A stretch of 64,000 nucleotides of DNA, from NCBI GenBank assembly GCA_001936135.1, contig CP012810.1:1116001-1180000 (forward strand), read 5' to 3'. Position numbers and translations under genes: made by a program. Origin of the DNA: Saccharomycopsis fibuligera x Saccharomycopsis cf. fibuligera. Lineage: Eukaryota; Ascomycota; Saccharomycetes; Ascoideales; Saccharomycopsidaceae. Below are positions 41,789 through 51,300 of this stretch, one piece after another. Positions within the stretch are counted from its first letter, which is position 1; every line of letters starts with the position of its first letter. The notes beneath the pieces are model-generated. The model did no database searches and was not told the origin of the DNA. It worked only from the letters and a program-made list of their open reading frames with translations.

Positions 41789-43240
41789 ATGGCCCGCCAT
41801 CTGAGAAAATCATCCGGGTTCACTTATAATGCCCCCCAAGTTACCCCAATGCCTCAACATGCCCAATTCACTCCTGGTCCAAATGCTCAACAACAAGGAC
41901 AAGCAGGTGTCTTTCCAGGAAGTGCTCAACAGCAACAACAGCAACAGAATCCAGCAGCAGCAGCAGCAGCATTTCTATTTCAACAGCAGCAACGACAACA
42001 ACAAGAAGCATATTTAAAACAACAACAGCAGCAGCAGCAGCAGCAGCAGCAGAATTCCCAATTTGTGCCTCCTCAGTTTCAACAGCAACAGAATCCCCAA
42101 TTCGTGCCTCCACAATTTCAACAACAACAGCAGCAGCAGCAGTACGCCCAGTTTCAGCAGCAACAGCAAAATCCTCAAATGCAAAATCCTCAAATGCCAT
42201 ATGGACAACAAAACCCTCAGTTTCAGCAACAACAACCATTTCAATCTCAGCCTCAGCCTCAACCGCAGCCTCAGCCCCAGCCTCAGGTTCCTGGGGCAGG
42301 AGGAGCCGTAAACGATAACAATAGCTTCTATTTCACTGTTTTTCAGCATCAAATGAGCCTTTTTTTCAAAGCGCTCCCAGAAAGACTCAAGTATCTCTTT
42401 GCCAGTTTGAATCCTCAAGCACAGTTCCAGCTATATTTGTACATGACTGGCCAATCACCAAATCCCCCACCGGGCGTCCCACCACAAATATTCCAGCAGC
42501 AGGCTTCTAATCAACAACAAAATCATAGGCATCACGGTGAGAACAGCGATTTGGACAGCGATTACGATGACGATAGTGATTCTGCATTACAATTTAGTGA
42601 TGAAGAATTTGATGAAGAAATCAACCGTATTCTTAGACAAAGCAGTGGCCATGGCCGTAACGGTTTAAGAAAAGGCAGAGGCTTAAGTAGACAATCTTCA
42701 TTATCTAGTATTTCTTCATTACAGCATGCATCAGCAGGAGCAGAACTTGCAGAGAAAGAAGAACCATTAGATCGGGTGCTTCGCAGTTATGACCCTAAAC
42801 ATATTCTTCCAAAAGTACTTAGAGATAAACAAATTTTCCGGAAACGGTATTTGTATGATTTTTCGGAGATTAATCCTAAGCATGTGGCGAACAGAAAACT
42901 TCAAGTTTGCCCACCAGTGGATATCTTGGAATTTATGGACGAATACGTTATCAATATGTCCATTCCAGGTGCCCTGAGAAAGGATATTGAAGTGGTTTTT
43001 GATTTTGACAAGTATTTTTTGATCATATCGGGGGTTATTCAAAAATATCCCGAAGAGTATTTTAAAAATAATGTCAGACTTTGTGAACGGCCAATGGGGA
43101 AGTTTGAACGATATATTCCATTGCCACAGTCACCAAGAATTAATGAGAGGGAAATTCGCACAACAATTAGTGAAGGGATTTTGACCTTGAGAATAAGCAA
43201 GCATAGCGACGATATGAATTTGGTTCATATTCCGGTGTGA
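41789..43240 (+). CDS. HSP42-like small heat-shock protein with a poly-Q N-terminus
   Basis: 483 residues, ATG at 41789. The first 165 residues are Gln/Pro-rich with long glutamine runs (CAG/CAA) and imperfect NPQFVPPQFQQQ repeats, a prion-like composition. A hydrophobic middle block (about 180-235) resembles the HSP20 N-terminal oligomerisation regions, followed by an acidic stretch (about 250-285) and an RS-rich linker. The C-terminal alpha-crystallin domain spans about residues 370-480: VDILEFMDEYVINMSIPGALRKDIEVVFD, FERYIPLPQSPRIN and EGILTLRISK. The whole layout (disordered N-terminus plus HSP20 domain) matches S. cerevisiae Hsp42, a chaperone that sorts misfolded proteins into cytosolic aggregates. 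It is longer than Hsp42 (375) because of the Q-rich part. Repeat length is likely to vary between strains. Confidence 0.86.
   Translation: MARHLRKSSGFTYNAPQVTPMPQHAQFTPGPNAQQQGQAGVFPGSAQQQQQQQNPAAAAAAFLFQQQQRQQQEAYLKQQQQQQQQQQQNSQFVPPQFQQQQNPQFVPPQFQQQQQQQQYAQFQQQQQNPQMQNPQMPYGQQNPQFQQQQPFQSQPQPQPQPQPQPQVPGAGGAVNDNNSFYFTVFQHQMSLFFKALPERLKYLFASLNPQAQFQLYLYMTGQSPNPPPGVPPQIFQQQASNQQQNHRHHGENSDLDSDYDDDSDSALQFSDEEFDEEINRILRQSSGHGRNGLRKGRGLSRQSSLSSISSLQHASAGAELAEKEEPLDRVLRSYDPKHILPKVLRDKQIFRKRYLYDFSEINPKHVANRKLQVCPPVDILEFMDEYVINMSIPGALRKDIEVVFDFDKYFLIISGVIQKYPEEYFKNNVRLCERPMGKFERYIPLPQSPRINEREIRTTISEGILTLRISKHSDDMNLVHIPV
42021..42052. repeat. CAG trinucleotide run inside the HSP42-like gene
   Basis: A nearly pure CAA/CAG run of 11-12 codons encoding glutamine; further CAG/CAA runs lie at 41931-41950 and 42120-42141. 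Being in frame, changes in copy number only alter the poly-Q length. Confidence 0.9.
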
Positions 43241-43825
43241 TTGATTTACTGTTTTTTTTTTGTTTTTTTGTTTTTGTTTCATGAATTTTTTGAGATCTAG
43301 GTTTTTGTTTTCTACGCTAGCTTATTCCTTATGTCATTCTATAAAGATTGCTTTTATTTAGTTTCACCTTTTTCTCATTGTTTTGACCACCCATATATCT
43401 TTTCTTCTATTTGCACCAATGTTACCAATGTATCTTGTTTCTTTGACTTTTACCAGATCTTGGTCCTTTTTGTAATACTTCAGAAGTCCCAATTTCTTGT
43501 ATCTTGCCTTGTATACTACAAAGTTTCCCAGCTACTAACTGGCATGTTCCGTCTTCAGTCTTTTTGAATGTTTTAAAAGTTCCGCATTATGAAACTTTTC
43601 TTCAAATTCCTGCATTAAGCTTTTACCGAAAATTGTATCTGTTAGCCGGAAGTCACACAAAACCGCATTTTTTATCTTTTGAAGATCCTCTATGTGCAAG
43701 TGCGGATGTTTTACAAAGCTGCATAAAAGGGAATGCAAAGTTAAATTTTTCTAAAAGTTAATGTCTGTCGTCTTATAGTTTAAAGATAGAATAAGAATCA
43801 AAATTTAAAAAAAAGTTCAAAAAAA
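43241..43825. other. Spacer between the HSP42-like gene and tRNA-Thr
   Basis: About 585 bp beginning with T-rich terminator DNA. The short frames at 43331-43761 show no protein-like features. The right end has the T tract (as A's on this strand) that should end tRNA-Thr transcription. Confidence 0.55.
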
Positions 43826-43897
43826 TGCCTACTATCGGGTTTGAACCGATGATCCCCGCATTACGAGTGCGGTGCCTTACCACTTGGCCAAGCAGGC
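43826..43897 (-). tRNA. tRNA-Thr (anticodon CGT)
   Basis: 72 nt on the minus strand. The acceptor GCCTGCT pairs with AGTAGGC (one G-U), with discriminator A. The anticodon stem CCGCA/TGCGG encloses CTCGTAA, anticodon CGT. The T loop is GGTTCAAACC. It is followed by a T-rich terminator (43801-43825 as A's on the plus strand). A LINE copy begins 80 bp upstream of its 5' end and points away. Confidence 0.97.
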
Positions 43898-43977
43898 CAG
43901 ATCTGGTCGGTGTTATTTACTGATAATGACAACCCGTTTGTCATGTGGTTTCAAGTTTTTTTTGTTTCGGCTTTTAG

Positions 43978-45019
43978 ACAATGTACGCAAAGTTCAACAT
44001 TTCCAACATCAAGCATTTGCCGCCGTCAAGTCAAGTTATGGCCTATAATACTTTTATCTGTTCAAAATCCTACTACAAGGAGATTCATCAAAATCTCACT
44101 GACAAACAAATAAATGCAATCGAGATGGCTTTCAAACAATGTCTAAACGCCACGAATGTCTCCCTCGAGACACTTAAGACACATAGACATAAAGGGGGTT
44201 ATGGTATGATAGACCTCAAAGCACAGCTCACGTATAGAAAAGCACAAATTGCACAAAACTTGTTTCTAGATAAAAGCGACCCATACTTGAAGCTCTTCAG
44301 AGCGAAGCTACAACTTCTCCTAGATCACTTTTTTAAAGTACGCTATGAGCTCGAACGTAAACCAGGACATATTGACACTCAATTCTGGTGGAGAGATGTT
44401 CTCGGTACAATTGACGGAGGAGAAGGCCAAGGACAATCTATACTGGCACAGAACCCAAAACAGTGCTTCACGTTGACAGCCACAGAAGCAAACATGATAG
44501 CTCTGTGGAAACAAGTAGTCCCCAACAAACACAATCCTGGCATCCTTGGGCTTCAGCGCACATCAGATATAGCAGAAGCAGTGGAGCTCGGTATACCGTT
44601 TTTGAAAAAAAAGTTCATTCCAAAAGAAGTCTTCGACTTCAAGTCCCGGAACGGTAGTGCACAAGTGCGCGAGAAGAAAGATAAACTACTATTCTCAAAC
44701 CATTTGGCACGCCTCAAACAAGTCACTAATAAAGAGTGTCAAACATTCTGGCAAATGCTAAACAAACAAACGTTCAAACACCCTGGCTGCTTCGAATATA
44801 CACACATTCCACCTCGGAGTCGAGAAGTTCAAATTCCAAGGTGAGGAATGTAAGTGGTGCTCTGAAGATTTAACACGTAAAAAACACAAACAACAGTCAT
44901 ATGAAGATGCTATCAGCAAACAAATGGAGCACTTTTTGGTTAAATGTCCAGTAGAACAAGCAGGGACTTTAATCGGAAAGCCATTTCAATTTGTAGTCTT
45001 ATTTACTACATCACCATGC
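43978..45019 (+). mobile_element. LINE copy 2 (5'-truncated, plus strand)
   Basis: From 43978 to about 44963 it matches copy 3 almost base for base. It codes for the region downstream of the reverse-transcriptase core up to the C-terminal zinc knuckle (C-x2-C ... H-x4-C, with EECKWCSED and HFLVKC). The reading frame changes once near 44800, at the same place as in copy 3. After 44963 about 137 bp present in copy 3 are missing and the remaining match, to 45019, is more diverged. The 5' truncation at 43978 is 80 bp from the 5' end of tRNA-Thr. It is a dead fragment of a non-LTR retrotransposon. Confidence 0.9.
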
Positions 45020-45029
45020 TAAACTATCA

Positions 45030-45536
45030 AATTCTAACTAATACTAACGGGGTTTTCACTTATATAAGTTTCCCCTATATAATAACAACTGAACTATACA
45101 TCCGGACTTGGGAGTCTTTTGTATCTTTAGAGTCCATCATTTGATTGTTGAAGCCTTGTATTTCTAATATAACTAAATAGTAATAAATATATAACAATGT
45201 TGGGTTGAACCGTATATAAATAATAATCAGACTGAATACAACACATATTAGCGTTGAGCTATTAATAGTAGTGAATACACAATATGCCTTATACCAAATA
45301 CTGTATTACGTGAAATGTGCATATTGTAGAATCAAATAGAAGATTAAAGAAAAATATTGAGTAAGTAATATGACTTATTTTTTTGTACGTCGATATAAAG
45401 GTCTAGAACTCAATGTTCGTCATATACTGTATATACTACTAAACTATACTGTATATACTAGATAAATAAGCTTATAAAATTGCATTTTCTATCGTTTATA
45501 TAGAAATAATAAATCGATATTGTGTGCAAAAAAAAA
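45030..45536 (+). repeat. Older element 3' tail, left arm of inverted repeat, with insertion
   Basis: 45032-45098 and 45449-45536 together match, in inverted orientation, the segment 45678-45840. The shared sequence starts CTAACTAATACTAACGGGG and ends AATAAATCGATATTGTGTG followed by an A run (45528-45536). This looks like the 3' untranslated end and tail of an older copy of the LINE family. A segment of about 350 bp (45099-45448) is present only here and is bracketed by the direct repeat AACTATA; its nature is unknown. Confidence 0.65.
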
Positions 45537-45568
45537 GAGTAAAACTTAGTTGAGTAATGAAGACACTG

Positions 45569-45625
45569 AAAAAGAGTGTCTTACGTTTTGAGAAATGCTA
45601 AACAAATAAATGGAACACTGAATAA
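45569..45625 (+). mobile_element. Small LINE relic between the two element tails
   Basis: AAAGAGTGTC and AAATGCTAAACAAA, in the right order and spacing, match LINE copy 2 at about 44731-44767, followed by AAATGGAACACT, which resembles AAATGGAGCACT at about 44920. It is a diverged scrap in the 140-bp gap between the two tails. Confidence 0.5.
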
Positions 45626-45677
45626 GTTATTTCATATTCAAAATGCACATTAGCAACAATTGCGAATAATCAACAGC

Positions 45678-45846
45678 TTTTTTTTTTTTTTTTTTCACAC
45701 ACAATATCGATTTATTATTTCTATATAAACGGTAGAAAATATAATCTTATAATCTTATCTATATAGTATATACAGTATAGTTCAGTTGTTAGTTTATAGG
45801 GGAAACTTGTACAAGTGAAAACCCCGTTAGTATTAGTTAGACTTTA
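45678..45846 (-). repeat. Older element 3' tail, right arm of inverted repeat
   Basis: On the minus strand this runs from CTAACTAATACTAACGGGG to AATAAATCGATATTGTGTGTG and then an 18-base A tail (the T run 45678-45695). It matches the left arm at about 85-90 percent by eye. Same orientation as LINE copy 3, which lies on its 5' side. Confidence 0.7.
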
Positions 45847-45904
45847 ATGGATCAGTTGGATTTGAAATAGATATAGGAGAGATTATAGTCTAGGATGAAT
45901 GATA

Positions 45905-47608
45905 TTTTATTTTTTTTTTTTTTATTTTTTTTTGAGGGTCATTGCTTTGCTGTCGACAGATAAAAAGAAAGGGGTCTCACTTCGATACCATCTTCCACTC
46001 ACTAAGATAACACTGATGTGTTATCTAATTCATTACCGTGGTGATGTAGTAAACAAGACTAGAGATTGGAATGGTTTTCCAATCAAAGTCCTTATCTCTC
46101 CGTAGGCGGGAGTATTTCTTTTGGAATATCAAGTAGTTGTCGACCTGGATTAATTCTCGTGTATCACTGGATGGAAGGATGAGGCTGTCCCAGCTCAATT
46201 CCTTATTTATATGTAATTTTTTCCATAACGCTTGTGCTACTGGACATTTAACCAAGAAGTGCTCCATTTGTTTGTTGATAGCATCTTCATATGACTGCTG
46301 TTTGTGTTTTTTACGTGTTAAATCTTCAGAGCACCACTTACATTCCTCACCTTGGAATTTGAACTTCTCGACTCCGAGGTGGAATGTGTGTATATTCGAA
46401 GCAGCCAGGGTGTTTGAACGTTTGTTTGTTTAGCATTTGCCAGAATGTTTGACACTCTTTATTAGTGACTTGTTTGAGGCGTGCCAAATGGTTTGAGAAT
46501 AGTAGTTTATCTTTCTTCTCGCGCACTTGTGCACTACCGTTCCGGGACTTGAAGTCGAAGACTTCTTTTGGAATGAACTTTTTTTTCAAAAACGGTATAC
46601 CGAGCTCCACTGCTTCTGCTATATCTGATGTGCGCTGAAGCCCAAGGATGCCAGGATTGTGTTTGTTGGGGACTACTTGTTTCCACAGAGCTATCATGTT
46701 TGCTTCTGTGGCTGTCAACGTGAAGCACTGTTTTGGGTTCTGTGCCAGTATAGATTGTCCTTGGCCTTCTCCTCCGTCAATTGTACCGAGAACATCTCTC
46801 CACCAGAATTGAGTGTCAATATGTCCTGGTTTACGTTCGAGCTCATAGCGTACTTTAAAAAAGTGATCTAGAAGAAGTTGTAGCTTCGCTCTGAAGAGCT
46901 TCAAGTATGGGTCGCTTTTATCTAGAAACAAGTTTTGCGCAATTTGTGCTTTTCTATACGTGAGCTGTGCTTTGAGGTCTATCATACCATAACCCCCTTT
47001 ATGTCTGTGTGTCTTGAGTGTCTCGAGGGAGACATTCGTGGCGTTTAGACATTGTTTGAAAGCCATCTCGATTGCATTTATTTGTTTGTCAGTGAGATTT
47101 TGATGAATCTCCTTGTAGTAGAATTTTGAACAGATAAATGTATTATAGGCCATGACTTGACTTGACGGCGACAAATGTTTGATGTTGGAAATGTTGAACT
47201 TTGCGTACATTGTTTGTATCAAGTTTTTTGGCCATCCCTGGTTCGGAATTTTAATTCCGAGATACGTTAGTTTATAGTCTTCCTTTACTCGCTCAATCGG
47301 AATGTCAAAAAGTTGAGTTTCAGTTTTTGCTATATCCGTGGCGTATGGGGAAATGAGTACTTTTGATTTATCATAGTTCAAACTCCTCCCGTTATCGAGC
47401 AGAAATCTTGGATCGTTTGGATTGCTGACTCCATGTCTTGATTACCATCTGCAAAAATGGTAATATCGTCGGCGAAGGCTAAGTGTGTGACTTTAATTGG
47501 GCTAAGATATTTTGTATTAATAGTGAAGCCTTGTAGTTCTCTCTCAACATTCCGTAGAAGGGGCTCAACTGCCAATACGAAAAGCGACACAGCAGAAAGA
47601 TAGTTCAA
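45905..47608 (-). mobile_element. LINE copy 3, longest copy with 3' stem-loop and A tail
   Basis: About 1.7 kb on the minus strand. It keeps the end of the reverse-transcriptase domain (LSAVSLFVLAVEPLLRN and the active-site FADD in LAFADDITIF, near 47470), the thumb/connection region, a C-terminal zinc knuckle (CKWC ... HFLVKC, about 46240-46350) and the ORF end ITTVMN. The coding part switches frame about twice (near 47380 and near 46385). After the stop codon lie a 9-bp perfect stem-loop and an A-rich tail (T-rich 45907-45935 on plus). It lacks the 5' half, including any endonuclease. The 5' end, about 47608, is 64 bp from tRNA-Tyr and the element points away. The clade is a non-LTR element of the broad L1/Tx1 type; Zorro-like elements of Candida are the nearest named comparison, unproven. 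Confidence 0.9.
46005..46026 (-). other. LINE 3' stem-loop
   Basis: AGATAACAC (46005-46013), loop TGAT, then GTGTTATCT (46018-46026): a perfect 9-bp stem with a 4-base loop. It sits directly at the stop codon of LINE copy 3 and about 70 bp before its A-rich tail. 3' hairpins are recognised by the reverse transcriptase in some LINE families; the role here is inferred. Confidence 0.7.
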
Positions 47609-47671
47609 TTTTTTAATTATGAGATAATACTGAAAGACTGCTGCTATTTTAAATTGAGCTGTTCAGATCGC

Positions 47672-47757
47672 CTCTCGGTGGCCAAGTTGGTTTAAGGCGC
47701 CAGACTGTAATGTCAACATTAATCTGGATATCGGGTGTTCGAATCACCCCCGAGAGA
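47672..47757 (+). tRNA. tRNA-Tyr (anticodon GTA) with an 11-nt intron
   Basis: The acceptor CTCTCGG pairs with CCGAGAG, discriminator A. The sequence matches the yeast tRNA-Tyr pattern GGCCAAGTTGGTTTAAGGCGC. The anticodon GTA is at 47707-47709, followed by A and then an intron at about 47711-47721 (TGTCAACATTA). T arm GGGTG-TTCGAAT-CACCC. A T run from 47758 is the Pol III terminator. LINE copy 3 starts 64 bp upstream. Confidence 0.97.
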
Positions 47758-48327
47758 TTTTTTTTGCCAATCTAAAATTTTTGATTTACCCTATGATTTC
47801 GTCCATAAGTGAACCCATGTCCTAAGTTATTACTCAACGAAAAACAAACTAACGATGAAGAGCTCCAGTTCACAATATATAGCCTTTTAGAAAGTGTAGT
47901 AGTCTTACAACAAAAAATACCGAGAAGTGTTGTATGGAGCTCAATAAGTCCCAAAGCTTACATGGTTTAGTAGACTATTCAAATTTTATGACCAAACTTT
48001 TTTAAAACATAACTATGCATTTTACTATTTTTCTTTCAACTCGTTTTTCTAAAGTACAAGCTTATAATGTCCTTGAATTATTTCAAACAAAGGTAGCTAT
48101 TAAAATGTATTTGTCGAAGTAAAATTGAAAACCTACCATAGAGCTAGCCAAGAAGAAAAGCAGCTATTTTGCAAACCGAAGAGAAGAAGAAGTGAAATAT
48201 AATTTTAGTAATAACAAGAAAGAAGAAAAAAGAAAAAATATAGTACAAAAAGTATAGTACAAAAAGTATAGTACAAAAAGCATAAGAAAGGTAAATGAAA
48301 AGAATATAGCTGAAAAAGAAAGGTTTA
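47758..48327. other. Spacer between tRNA-Tyr and STE6 3' end
   Basis: About 570 bp. It starts with the tRNA T-run terminator and ends with the STE6 3' region, which holds a 14-bp tandem repeat. No gene is seen. Confidence 0.6.
48239..48280. repeat. 14-bp tandem repeat, three copies
   Basis: TATAGTACAAAAAG occurs three times in a row without change, then breaks off into CATAAG. It lies about 50 bp downstream of the STE6 stop codon, so it would be in its 3' UTR or terminator. Confidence 0.9.
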
Positions 48328-51300
48328 TCACACAACTCTACCATTATCAAGCCTAATGACGCTGGTAGCAACATCTATAACTTCCGGTGAATGCGTGATC
48401 AACAAAGTAGTGACCCTTGTGTAATTATTCTCTAACAAGTTTTCTCTCATAAAATCACAAACCTTTCTAGTATTCTCCGGGTCCAAAGCAGATGTGCATT
48501 CATCCATAATCAATATCTTGGGCTTTCTTAACATGGCTCTAGCAATTGAGATCCGTTGTGCTTGCCCACCACTAACAAGACTGTTTGAAGCAGTGCCACC
48601 AATAATTGTGTTTAAACCGTGTGGTAGCTGCTGAATTATGAAATCGTACATGTTTACCATCTGTAAGCATTCCACAACATCCTGATTAGTATAATCAACG
48701 TTTTCTTTCAAGCCATATACCAAATTTTCATAAATTGTTCCAGGAAAAAAAACAGCCTTTTGCAGTACCACAGCAATTGAGCGACGCAAGTGTTGTATGT
48801 TGAGCGTGTTGATGTCTTTGCCGCCAATAAAAATTTGATTTTCCAGCACCAGATAAAGTCTAGAAATCAATGATGCAACGGTGGACTTTCCAGACCCAGA
48901 TTCTCCAACTATGGCCACCACATCGCCTCTAAATATATTAAAAGAAACATTATTCAAAGTTGGGGTTTGATGATTGTATGAAAATTTAACGTCTTTGAAC
49001 TCAATAAAAGTTTCATCCTTTTCAGCAACTTCATTAAAACTTTCAATAAGATCATTACCGATGGTCTCAATCAGCGCAGGTTCCAAATTTGCTAGTTTCA
49101 TAATTTGCGTACCAGCACGTTGACCTCGGCTAATGTCAGGCAATTGAGAAATTGCCAGAACAACAGAAACAATAGCAAAGATTAGCAAAGTATATATTTG
49201 CATCAACTGACCTGTGTTGTACTGGTTTTCACCAACTAGTTTTAATCCATAATTCAACAAAATCATTTGGGCAACATAAGACAATGAGGTACCCAAAGAA
49301 ATCCCAACTCCGGCAGCAGCGGCTCTGAAATTGCCTTCATTTCTGAGAAGCTCAAGCTTAATGTTGAATTTTTCCTGAAAAAAGTTTTGCAACTCAAGAC
49401 ATTTAACGGTCTTGATACCATTTATGATCTCATAGCACAAGTTTTCCAAAGCGGCCACTGCCAGCTTATAACGATTTTCAGAATTTTGAGACACTACTGA
49501 ATAAGAGACAGTGATGATGGCAAATAGGCAAGAGATAGCAATTCCAACAAGAGACAACTTCCAACCAACGACAATGGCCCAAATGAGGCCCAACAGGGAC
49601 ATTACTGAAACCGATGTTACTAAACTCAAAAACTCAGATACCAAGTATCGCAAGTCTCTGGCGTCGTTCATGAGCAACGCAGTAATTTCTGCGCATTTGG
49701 AGCTGTTCTTGTCAAACCAAGATGCTTCCTGGTATAGTAATTTTTGGAAAATGGATTGACGAAGTGACACTACCCAAATTTCACTAGCATACTTCAATAT
49801 AAAAGATTTTAAGAATGTAGTGAGACCGTCACATAGAATAATGGCGATTAAGACCACTGACCATTTCAAATTGTATGCTGCTGTCCCAACATCTCCATGT
49901 GGAATGATACCTTCCACAAGTTTAGCGAGAAAGTAAGAGAAAATTGGCGTTAGGGTACCATTTATCAATGACAACAAAACTCCGATAGATATTGTGAGCT
50001 TGCTGTTGGTTGTTTGCCTCATAAAGCTTAATATTTCGAAAATGCCTTTTATTTTTTCCGGTTCTTGTTTATAGGTAACAGCTTCCCGTTTTTCTTGATC
50101 GCATTTCTCGTTATTGCTCTTTCTGTTGAAAAAGTTACGCCAAGTGGGCTTTTTGGTCTGTGCTTCAATGTCATCCACTTGCAGGTCTGCTTCAGTATGA
50201 GTGTTTCGTTTGGCGTGATAGGAATCATAGTAGCTTATATTTCTTCTATCCTTGTGGCCATACTTTTCATAATCTACCAAATAATTATCAATAACACTAT
50301 TAGTGTCGTGCTTGTTAACACTATCATTATCAACTAAATTTTGCTTCAAATTGTTGGCCAAATCAGAAAACGCACCGCCAACTTTACCCTCCAATGTTAA
50401 TTTCAACCCTGATTCAACAACTCTACCCTCCTGCATGATGAAAACATAATCTTCTGGATCAATCTCCTCTAACTGATGGGTGGTAATAATTGTCGTTTTA
50501 TTCTGTCTCCAAAGTTTGATATTTTGCAACGCTTGCTTTCTAACATTTGAATCTAGAGCAGAGAATGCTTCATCAAGGATCAAAACTGGGGTATTTCTAA
50601 TGATTGCTCTAGCCAATGCTACTCTTTGTTGCTGGCCACCACTTAAAGAATGGCCTTCTAAACCAACCATAGTATCAATTCCATTAGGTAATCTGGTTAT
50701 TACTTTATCCAATGCTGCTTTGCTAACCGCGTCATTAATTGTTTCGTCACTGACAGACTCAGAACCAAAAAGAGACCCAAGCGCAATATTTTCTTTCACA
50801 GTCATGTAAAAAAGCATTGAATCCTGTTGCACTAGTGTGATGTTTCTAGTAAGCCATTTCTTGCTCAAGTTATCTAATGAAAAACCATCAACGGATATTC
50901 TGCCTTGTTGAAGCAGGTAAAATTTCAAAAGCAAATTAGACAATGTTGATTTTCCAGAGCCCGACTTTCCAACCACGTAGTTTAGCCTGTTTTTATTGAA
51001 TTGCAAAGATACATCATTGAGAACTTTTGCATTCGGCCGCGAAGGGTATGCAAAATGCACATTTTGGAAGCTGATGTTTCCGACACAGTGTACTGGATCA
51101 AGGTATCTTGTGCCGTTGAAATCTGTGCCATAGTCTTCATCAAAGCTATCTTTGATAGGTTGTTGCGCCGGCAGCTGCGGCAGCTGAGTAACAAAACCAA
51201 CAATGGTATTAGCGGCGACTATGGCCTTCTGTAAGAATATTAACTGAGAAGCCAACGAAGAGAGTGATTGAGCAAACACCAAGCAACTCGATAAGCACAC

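Noticed and set aside
42014-42418. Leu-rich minus-strand frame over the Q-rich gene
   Set aside because: Antisense of CAG/CAA repeats; a shadow of the HSP42-like gene.
45030-45846. Inverted pair read as two solo LTRs of a Ty-like element
   Set aside because: Both arms follow LINE sequence in the same orientation and end in A runs, with no TG...CA ends; LINE 3' tails explain them better.
43978-47608. LINE inverted repeat as a Candida-type centromere (inverted repeats around a core)
   Set aside because: The arms are transposon copies next to tRNA genes and the gap between the tails is only about 140 bp, too small for a mid-core.
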